Origin: an uncultured Ruminococcus sp.
GTDB taxonomy: Bacteria; Bacillota; Clostridia; Oscillospirales; CAG-272
Assembly (NCBI GenBank): GCA_902791785.1
Contig: CADAXH010000015.1
Coordinates: 1 to 29,447, forward strand
Direction of reading: 5' to 3'
DNA length: 29,447 nt
The translations under genes and the position numbers were made by a program. Below, one piece after another: positions 14,685-20,441 of the stretch (the stretch's first letter is position 1; every line of letters begins with the position of its first letter). The notes under the pieces were generated by a model. That model was not told where the DNA came from, did not search any database, and saw nothing but the letters and a program-made list of their open reading frames with translations.

Positions 14685-17212
14685 CAGAAGCCTCCTTGTT
14701 CCGTACGTTTGATAATGTCGTCCTGGAGTGCTCTTGAAAGTGTCGTGAACAGAGCGCTGTATCCGGCAACTCTTACAACGAGTGAGCGGTATTTGTCAGG
14801 ATTCTTCTGTGCATCTCTCAGTGTTTCTCTTGAAACGACATTGAACTGCATGTGCGATCCCTTTTTGTCAAAGTATCCTCTGACGAGTGAAACAAAGTTT
14901 TCAAGTCCCTGCTGTCCGGCAAGCGCCGTCGGATGGAATTTCATGTTGAACAGTGTTCCGTTTGATGCTATGAAGTGGTCAAGACAGGAAACTGAGTTTG
15001 CAGCTGCCGTCGGTCCCTTCACGTCTCTTCCGGCTGCCGGGCTTACGCCGTCTGCAACAGGAGTGAATGAAAGTCTTCCGTCGGGAGTGCTTCCCGTCTG
15101 TCCTCCGAGCAGTACGTTCGCAGATACCGGATAAAGACCGGCCTGGAACATTCCGCCTCTCGGATTCCTGTATGTCTCCATCGGCCTTGTGTAGCAGTAT
15201 GTTACATCTCTTGCAAACTGATCGACTTCGCTGATGTCGTTTCCGAACTTCGGAAGCGCTTCGATGTCCTCTCTCAGTTTTCTGTATTTAGCCTTGTCGG
15301 AATCAGAACATCTGTTCTTCCTTATTTCGGTGAATATCTTTGCCACGTCGCTTTCGGAAATTGTCTTTCCTCCGGCAATCACTTCTTTTACAGCTTCTTT
15401 TGTCAGCTTCTCTGCAAAGTGTGCATCCATGTCTTCGCCGTAGTTGTTGTCCATTGCCTCTTTGAAATCAGCCAGTGAATACTTGTGCTGGTCAAATACG
15501 AGCGTCTTAACTGCCCACATTGAGTCTGCCATGTTGGCAACACCGAATCCCTGAGGACCGGAGAAGTTGTATTTTGCTCCGCCTTCCTGAATGCTTCTGC
15601 CTTTTGCAATGCAGTCGTCAACCATGCACGATTCAAACGGAAGAGGACATCTCTCTGCGTGAGCAACATCGATAGCATTGATTGCGTTTACAAGCAGCTT
15701 AATGAAATATTCAATCTGTGTCTTGTAAGCTCCATAGAATTCTTCAAATGAAGTCATCTTTGTGACGTCGCCGGTCCTGGGTCCTATCTGAACGCCTTTG
15801 TCAACTCCGTTTGAGAAAACGAGTTCCAGCGGTCTGCACATATTGAAGAATGCCGCATCATGCCATCCGTCAGTCTTTCCTGAAGTCTGCGGTTCAACGC
15901 ATCCTATAATGTTGTAGTTTCTTGCTTCCTTTATTGTGAGTCCCCTGCTCAGAAGCTGAGGAATAATAACTTCGTCATTGTAATATGCCGGGAATCCGAT
16001 TCCTGTCCTTGTCAGCTCGGCTGCTCTCAGGAGCAGTGAGTGAGGTGATCCGTTCCAAACTCTTATTGAGAATGATGGCTGCGGCAGGAAAACATGTTCC
16101 GTAGCCGTAATGCACATGAATGACAAATCATTTGTTGCGTCTATACCCTCTTCGTCCTGTCCGCCGACTATGAGGTTCTGGAACAGGCTGTATCCTGCAA
16201 ATCCTTCTGCGCTGACTGCATCCCTGCATTTGTTGAGATCATTCAGTTTAACCCAAATGCAGTCAAGAAGTTCCTGTGCGGATTCCCTTGTAATCTTTCC
16301 GGAGTCCAGGTCTGCCTTGTAATACGGGTACATGTACTGATCGAATCTTCCGGGTGAAATTGAGTGTCCGCTCGATTCCATCTGCAGAAGCATCTGTACA
16401 AACCAGAAACTCTGGAGTGCCTCTTTGAATGATGTAGCGCCATGTTCGGGAACATAATCACAGATTCTGGATATATCTTCAAGTTCTGCTCTTCTCTTCA
16501 TGTCAGAACAGTTCTTGGCTTCTGAAGCCGCAAGTGAAGAATATCTTTTTGCATATTTGATTACCGATTCACAACTCAAAATCACTGCGTCGAGGAAATG
16601 TACTCTCTTGTTGTAGTCTGCATCGCCAACATCGAGTTTTGATCTTGCCTCTTTCGCTTCCTTTATAATGCCCAGATATCCGTCTTTGAGCACCTTGGCA
16701 TAATTGACGGTAATGTGTCCTACACCGTTGAAGAAGTAGTTGCCCGGAGTATACATATTGTGCTGGAACGCCTCATATGCTTCAGGCGTCATGTATGAAG
16801 TTGCGAGTTCGCTTGTCGTTTTGCCCTTCCAGTATTTGTATACTTCATGGAGAGTCTTCTTGGTTTCATCTGCGATATAGAACGGGTCTGCAATTCTGGT
16901 TGCAACAGTTTCAAATTCCGATTCAAGCCACTCAAAGGAATATTCCGGGAACACCTGGCAGCCTCTCGGCGCCTTTGTGGCAGATCCCACAATGAGTTCT
17001 TTGTCTCTGATTGTAATCGGAATGTTTTCAAGAATATGCGCAAATGCCTTTGCTCTTCTTGTGATGATAGGTTCCCCTTCGGTTTCTTTATACGATTCTG
17101 TCAGGAGAACTGCTCTGTCGGCTTCTATTTCGGGCATTTTGCGGTACAGATCTTCTACCAGAGCGGTTATTCTTTCACTCTTTGCGATCTTGTCCGTGTA
17201 GAAAGTTTTCAA
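14684..17212 (-). CDS. Glycyl radical 1,2-propanediol dehydratase-like enzyme (GRM5 signature enzyme)
   Basis: The 842-residue glycyl radical enzyme has the radical Gly817 (RVAGYSA) and the thiyl Cys438 in GCVEPQ. Glu440, His166, Ser284 and Asp452 align with the diol-dehydratase active-site set of B12-independent glycerol dehydratase (His164, Ser282, Cys433, Glu435, Asp447, from memory). The product should be propionaldehyde from 1,2-propanediol. Compared with that enzyme there is an insertion of about 50 residues around 590-653, including an amphipathic helix (FAEKLTKEAVKEVIAGG, 599-615) that may be an internal encapsulation peptide. The aldolase in the operon supports propanediol rather than glycerol or choline. 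Translation appears to start at TTG 17212 with GAGG 9 bases upstream; no in-frame ATG is available. First gene of the operon. Confidence 0.93.
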   Translation of the reverse strand: MKTFYTDKIAKSERITALVEDLYRKMPEIEADRAVLLTESYKETEGEPIITRRAKAFAHILENIPITIRDKELIVGSATKAPRGCQVFPEYSFEWLESEFETVATRIADPFYIADETKKTLHEVYKYWKGKTTSELATSYMTPEAYEAFQHNMYTPGNYFFNGVGHITVNYAKVLKDGYLGIIKEAKEARSKLDVGDADYNKRVHFLDAVILSCESVIKYAKRYSSLAASEAKNCSDMKRRAELEDISRICDYVPEHGATSFKEALQSFWFVQMLLQMESSGHSISPGRFDQYMYPYYKADLDSGKITRESAQELLDCIWVKLNDLNKCRDAVSAEGFAGYSLFQNLIVGGQDEEGIDATNDLSFMCITATEHVFLPQPSFSIRVWNGSPHSLLLRAAELTRTGIGFPAYYNDEVIIPQLLSRGLTIKEARNYNIIGCVEPQTSGKTDGWHDAAFFNMCRPLELVFSNGVDKGVQIGPRTGDVTKMTSFEEFYGAYKTQIEYFIKLLVNAINAIDVAHAERCPLPFESCMVDDCIAKGRSIQEGGAKYNFSGPQGFGVANMADSMWAVKTLVFDQHKYSLADFKEAMDNNYGEDMDAHFAEKLTKEAVKEVIAGGKTISESDVAKIFTEIRKNRCSDSDKAKYRKLREDIEALPKFGNDISEVDQFARDVTYCYTRPMETYRNPRGGMFQAGLYPVSANVLLGGQTGSTPDGRLSFTPVADGVSPAAGRDVKGPTAAANSVSCLDHFIASNGTLFNMKFHPTALAGQQGLENFVSLVRGYFDKKGSHMQFNVVSRETLRDAQKNPDKYRSLVVRVAGYSALFTTLSRALQDDIIKRTEQGGF

Positions 17213-17243
17213 GATTATTTTCCTCTCATTCCTTGGTATTTAA

Positions 17244-17268
17244 GCCGGTTTCCGATGCTGAAACAGGC
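17244..17268 (-). promoter_or_regulatory. Leader hairpin in the operon 5' UTR
   Basis: Arms 17244-17252 (gccggtttc) and 17260-17268 (gaaacaggc) pair with one mismatch around a 7-base loop. The structure lies in the ~85-base leader between the predicted transcription start and the ribosome site of the glycyl radical enzyme. It has no U-run, so it is more likely a stability or translation element than a terminator. Confidence 0.4.
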
Positions 17269-17303
17269 ATGATTTTGAGAAGTACCGGTTATACTTCGAC
17301 CAT

Positions 17304-17332
17304 AGAATATCACAAATGTTGTTTTTTGTCAA
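17304..17332 (-). promoter_or_regulatory. Sigma-A-type promoter of the microcompartment operon
   Basis: On the minus strand a perfect -35 TTGACA (17332-17327), a 17-base spacer and a -10 TATTCT (17309-17304) face the glycyl radical enzyme gene. This gives a leader of about 85 bases. The -35 and spacer lie inside the dyad at 17316-17335, so a repressor bound there would block RNA polymerase. Confidence 0.75.
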
Positions 17333-17335
17333 CAT
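17316..17335. promoter_or_regulatory. Operator-like dyad overlapping the operon promoter
   Basis: ATGTTG (17316-17321) and CAACAT (17330-17335) form a perfect inverted repeat with an 8-base spacer covering the -35 and most of the spacer of the operon promoter. Further CAACAT half-sites at 17351-17356 and 17372-17377 follow at 21-base steps. Confidence 0.65.
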
Positions 17336-17403
17336 TATTTCCAAAAATTTCAACATAATTTTATCATAAAACAACATATTTCAACCAAATTTTCAGAAAA
17401 TAC

Positions 17404-17440
17404 ATGTTGTTTTTGTTGTTTTTATTATCAAAAACAACAT
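17404..17440. promoter_or_regulatory. Perfect 12-bp dyad, upstream operator candidate
   Basis: ATGTTGTTTTTG (17404-17415) and CAAAAACAACAT (17429-17440) are exact inverted copies separated by 13 bases. The ends share the ATGTTG/CAACAT core with the promoter-overlapping dyad, so the same protein probably binds both, perhaps with DNA looping. Neither flank codes for protein. Confidence 0.6.
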
Positions 17441-17498
17441 TTTTATTCAATCATATCATTTTTCAAGTTGCATTATAGTTGATTATTACACCATTTTT

Positions 17499-17570
17499 TG
17501 TTGCATTTTGTTGTTTTAATGTTGCTTTGTGTTGTTTTATGTGTTGTTTTTGTTTGCTCAAAATCCAACA
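17499..17570. repeat. Helically phased TGTTG array
   Basis: TGTTG occurs at 17499, 17509, 17520, 17530 and 17542, steps of 10, 11, 10 and 12 bases, each followed by a C/T-rich run, with an inverted copy (CAACA) at 17566-17570. All copies face the same side of the helix. This fits cooperative repressor binding, or a phased bend between the two divergent promoters. It is about 100 bases from the antiporter promoter. Confidence 0.6.
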
Positions 17571-17668
17571 CAATCTGCCAAACAATAACCAAAACACTTC
17601 GGTGATCAAAATGCACATATTCAATAATGAAAGATAAATTTAATTTTGTAATACTATACAATTAATGC

Positions 17669-17696
17669 TTGCTTTATTTCTTTTTTTCACTATAAT
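17669..17696 (+). promoter_or_regulatory. Promoter of the antiporter-mgtC pair
   Basis: TTGCTT (17669-17674), a 16-base spacer and a perfect TATAAT (17691-17696) precede the antiporter gene by about 32 bases. A G-rich ribosome site (GAGAGGGGGG, 17712-17721) leads to ATG 17729. The upstream stretch is AT-rich and may act as an UP-like element. Confidence 0.65.
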
Positions 17697-17728
17697 TAAT
17701 AAATATATTCAGAGAGGGGGGATTTGGC

Positions 17729-19162
17729 ATGCCAAGCATATATGACGGGATTACGTCTGAAGTCGCAATTATAATCATTACCGTTGCGATAATGCTCTTC
17801 AGCGGTTTTGCTGTGACTAGACTTACCAAGCTGCTTCATCTCCCGAATGTGACAGGATATATTGTTGCAGGAATCCTGATCGGACCGTTCTGTCTGAAAC
17901 TCGCCCACCCTGCCGTGATTGAGGGTATGGACTTTCTTGCAGACATAGCACTGGCATTCATCGCATTCAGTACCGGTGAATTCTTCCGTTTTGACAAATT
18001 GAAAAAGAACGGACCCAAAGTGCTTGTGATTACATTGTTTGAATCACTTCTTGCATCCGTTCTTGTTTTTGTCGTCACATTTTTCATTTTCCATCTCAGC
18101 CTCGAGTTCTCCATTGTGATTGCTGCACTCGCTGCGGCAACTGCGCCTGCTTCAACCGTCATGACCATTAGGCAGACAAACTCCAAGGGCGATTTTGTCG
18201 ACACCCTGCTTCAGGTAGTTGCCATAGACGATGTTGTCGGACTCGTTGCGTACAGCATTGCAATTTCTGTGGCACTGGCAAAGACTTCCGATTCATTCAA
18301 TTTTGTGAACGTAATAAAGCCCATAGGATTAAATATCGTATGCCTTGCACTCGGCGGACTGCTCGGATGGATTCTGAAACTTCTGATATCCTCAAAACGA
18401 TCAACCGACAACAGACTCATAATAGCAATCGCCATGCTGTTCACTTTCTGCGGAATATGCACATTGCTTGACACTTCTCCGCTTCTCGGGTGCATGGCGA
18501 TGGGAACAATTTACATCAATACGTCTAAAGACGATAAATTATTTAAACAACTGAACTACTTCAGCCCTCCCATACTGCTTTTGTTCTTCGTGAGATCAGG
18601 AGCAAATTTCAATCTGGGCGCTCTATTCAATTCTTCAGTAAGCATCGGAACAACTCCTTTGATAGTAATCGGCATTGTGTACTTTGTCGTCAGAATTGCA
18701 GGTAAATACCTCGGAGCCTTTTCAGGATCCGCACTCGTCAAAAAGGACAGGAAAATACGGAATTATCTTGGATTTGCACTTGTTCCGCAGGCGGGAGTCG
18801 CAATAGGACTTGCAGCACTTGGAGCAAGAACCCTTGGCGGAAGCATGGGGGATGCTCTTGAAACCATTATCCTGGCATCGAGCGTACTGTACGAACTTAT
18901 AGGTCCGGCATGCGGCAAATTTGCATTGTACAAATCCGGTTCGTATTCGGAAAACATTGACGACATTGTTCCGGTTGCGGATGAAACCAAAAAACAAAAG
19001 ACTCAAGTTGAGATTCTGATAGATCAGATTCAGGAAATTCAGAAAAAACTGCCTGAACATCCGCAGACGAGTTCTGAGGAAGAACAGGCATTCAACGAAG
19101 CAGCTGAAGAACAGTATGAGAACTTCAACTACAGAAGAAAAAGACATTTCGGGAGGAAATAG
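17729..19162 (+). CDS. CPA-type cation:proton (Na+/H+ or K+/H+) antiporter
   Basis: The 477-residue integral membrane protein has about 12 hydrophobic segments over residues 10-400, in the Na_H_Exchanger fold (PF00999). GYIVAGILIGPF (43-54) is the family motif near helix 2. The paired acidic residues Asp167-Asp168 (AIDDVVGL) are the ion-binding pair expected of electrogenic CPA2-like members. The ~75-residue tail after residue 400 is cytosolic and strongly charged (EIQEIQKKL, runs of Glu) and probably regulatory, with no TrkA-N domain. It exchanges protons for Na+ or K+; which cation cannot be read. It forms an operon with the MgtC gene 5 bases downstream and is transcribed away from the microcompartment operon. 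Confidence 0.88.
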   Translation: MPSIYDGITSEVAIIIITVAIMLFSGFAVTRLTKLLHLPNVTGYIVAGILIGPFCLKLAHPAVIEGMDFLADIALAFIAFSTGEFFRFDKLKKNGPKVLVITLFESLLASVLVFVVTFFIFHLSLEFSIVIAALAAATAPASTVMTIRQTNSKGDFVDTLLQVVAIDDVVGLVAYSIAISVALAKTSDSFNFVNVIKPIGLNIVCLALGGLLGWILKLLISSKRSTDNRLIIAIAMLFTFCGICTLLDTSPLLGCMAMGTIYINTSKDDKLFKQLNYFSPPILLLFFVRSGANFNLGALFNSSVSIGTTPLIVIGIVYFVVRIAGKYLGAFSGSALVKKDRKIRNYLGFALVPQAGVAIGLAALGARTLGGSMGDALETIILASSVLYELIGPACGKFALYKSGSYSENIDDIVPVADETKKQKTQVEILIDQIQEIQKKLPEHPQTSSEEEQAFNEAAEEQYENFNYRRKRHFGRK

Positions 19163-19167
19163 CAATT

Positions 19168-19881
19168 ATGGTAGATCCTATAGTTTCATTATTGAAAATA
19201 GATAACAGCCTGACCATTTACGCAGTACTTGTGAGACTTGCACTCGCACTGATAATAGGAGCATTGGTTGGATGTGAAAGAGCTAGAAAACGTCATTCAG
19301 CAGGTCTGAGAACATTTCTGCTTGTGACTTTTTCGGGAACAGTGGCAATGATCATAGATCTTTTCCTCATGGAAAAAAATGTGACCAATCTTCCTATTCT
19401 GTCAGCTGTTGCAGTTATTTCGTCTGCGCTGCTCAGCGGCAATTCAATTCTTTACAGTTCAAGGAACCAGATTAAGGGACTCACAACATCTGCAGGTCTT
19501 TGGGTATGCAGTCTCATTGGTGTTCTCTGCGGAACCGGTCTTTATACCATTACGGTGATCTGCACTGTAATCCTTTATGTGGTACTTGCTGCGATACCGA
19601 AAGCAGAAAAATACCTGAAAGACAGATCCAACCACTTTGAAGTTCATCTGGAACTGAAGAATAAATCCAACCTTCAGGACTTTGTTTCAACTATAAGGAA
19701 TCTCGGACTGAGAATCGACGACATAGAATCCAACCCCGCATATGTGGGTTCAGGACTCAGCGTTTATTCTGTCACAATCACAATCAGCAGCAAAGAGCTC
19801 AAAAAATATAAGACACATGAAGAAATTATAGAAGCTCTGAGAACAATTGAATATGTCAGCCACATTGAGGAAATGACTTGA
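19168..19881 (+). CDS. MgtC/SapB-family membrane protein
   Basis: The 237-residue protein has four to five transmembrane helices in the first ~150 residues. It carries the MgtC signature GALVGCERARK...SAGLRTFLLV (about 31-53), with the conserved Glu/Arg pair and the AGLRT loop, and a second conserved GLTTSAGLW segment near 110. The last ~85 residues form a soluble ACT-like beta-alpha domain (FEVHLELKNKSNLQDF). MgtC proteins influence magnesium, membrane potential and ATP synthase activity in pathogens; here the role is unknown. Translation starts 5 bases after the antiporter stop with GGGAGG upstream. The pairing suggests joint control of ion balance. Its 3' end is duplicated downstream at 20329. 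Confidence 0.88.
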   Translation: MVDPIVSLLKIDNSLTIYAVLVRLALALIIGALVGCERARKRHSAGLRTFLLVTFSGTVAMIIDLFLMEKNVTNLPILSAVAVISSALLSGNSILYSSRNQIKGLTTSAGLWVCSLIGVLCGTGLYTITVICTVILYVVLAAIPKAEKYLKDRSNHFEVHLELKNKSNLQDFVSTIRNLGLRIDDIESNPAYVGSGLSVYSVTITISSKELKKYKTHEEIIEALRTIEYVSHIEEMT

Positions 19882-19950
19882 TTTGATGCAAAAATATACG
19901 GCATTCGCACGGATGCCGTATACTTTTGCAATTTTCTATTTGAATTATTT
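19839..19950. repeat. Direct repeat, left copy (mgtC 3' end plus terminator)
   Basis: This ~112-bp stretch contains the last 14 codons of mgtC including its stop, a bidirectional terminator hairpin, and bases resembling the last codons of purL (CTATTTGAA). It is repeated at 20329-20441 with about ten substitutions and a one-base indel. In this copy the mgtC side is genuine coding sequence. Confidence 0.9.
19887..19930. terminator. Bidirectional terminator after mgtC
   Basis: Arms 19887-19904 and 19913-19930 pair over 17 of 18 positions around an 8-base loop, with A-runs on one side and T-runs on the other. It therefore works as an intrinsic terminator on either strand. It lies 5 bases after the mgtC stop. 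Confidence 0.85.
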
Positions 19951-20289
19951 TCCAAGTTGACCTGATATCTTGTTTTTTCCTTTTCCCATTCCTTCAACTG
20001 GAACAAAAATCTTCAACTCATTCTCCATCTTTTTTATGTACGAAGTTGCTGTAACTTCAGAACATCCCAGAATTTCGACAATACGAGAATTACCAAAAAC
20101 TTCTGTTCCTATCATCTCACATATTTTTAAAATGTTTTGTTTAATTTTGTTTGAATACTTTGAATCCATAATTTTCAGTTTAAAATCTTTGGTTTCGTTC
20201 TCAATCCAAACTTTTTTCTTTGGTTTGGTTCCATTTTTTATGATTGCCGGGAATAACCGTGACTTCAAAGTCATGAGTAGTTCACTCAT
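19945..20289 (-). CDS. Hypothetical ORF fragment, winged-helix-like C-terminus
   Basis: This 114-residue open frame is read from the first internal ATG; the frame stays open to 20400, through the right repeat copy. No ribosome site precedes the ATG, so it looks like the 3' end of a gene that lost its start. The C-terminal half (about residues 45-105) has a helix-turn-helix pattern, NSRIVEILGCSEVTATSYIKKM followed by a basic strand (GMGKGKNK). This resembles the winged-helix tails of Fic-type or AAA-type bacterial proteins. I do not recognise the family with certainty. It lies wholly between two direct repeats and interrupts the former mgtC-purL junction. Confidence 0.35.
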   Translation of the reverse strand: MSELLMTLKSRLFPAIIKNGTKPKKKVWIENETKDFKLKIMDSKYSNKIKQNILKICEMIGTEVFGNSRIVEILGCSEVTATSYIKKMENELKIFVPVEGMGKGKNKISGQLGK

Positions 20290-20328
20290 TTGCCAGCTTA
20301 AAATCTTGTTTCTCAACTCCAAAACAGG

Positions 20329-20441
20329 GAGAACGATTGAATATGCCAGACACATTGAGAAAATGACTTGATTTGATGCAAAAGTATACGGCATCCGCAC
20401 GGATTCCGTTATACTTTTGCAATTTTCTATTTGAAGTATTT
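20329..20441. repeat. Direct repeat, right copy (terminator plus purL 3' end)
   Basis: Second copy of the ~112-bp repeat. Here the purL side is genuine: its last codons and stop (20427) fall inside the repeat. The mgtC-like portion, ending in the same stop codon, is a non-functional remnant with several substitutions. Confidence 0.9.
20377..20421. terminator. Terminator downstream of purL
   Basis: An imperfect hairpin (TGCAAAAGTATA ... TATACTTTTGCA outer arms, with a one-base bulge and one mismatch near the loop) begins 6 bases past the purL stop on the minus strand. It is the diverged twin of the hairpin at 19887-19930 and should end the purine operon. Confidence 0.75.

Noticed and set aside
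14684..17212. Glycyl radical enzyme as choline trimethylamine-lyase or pyruvate formate-lyase
   Set aside because: The His166/Ser284/Asp452 diol-dehydratase set, the adjacent sugar-phosphate aldolase and the lack of choline-locus partners point to propanediol dehydratase.
17213..17303. Cobalamin or other riboswitch in the operon leader
   Set aside because: The leader is only about 85 bases with one small hairpin, far too short for a B12 riboswitch, and the dehydratase does not use B12.
17499..17570. CRISPR-like array
   Set aside because: Repeat units are only 5-9 bases with 5-7 base gaps, with no spacers of CRISPR length and no cas genes.
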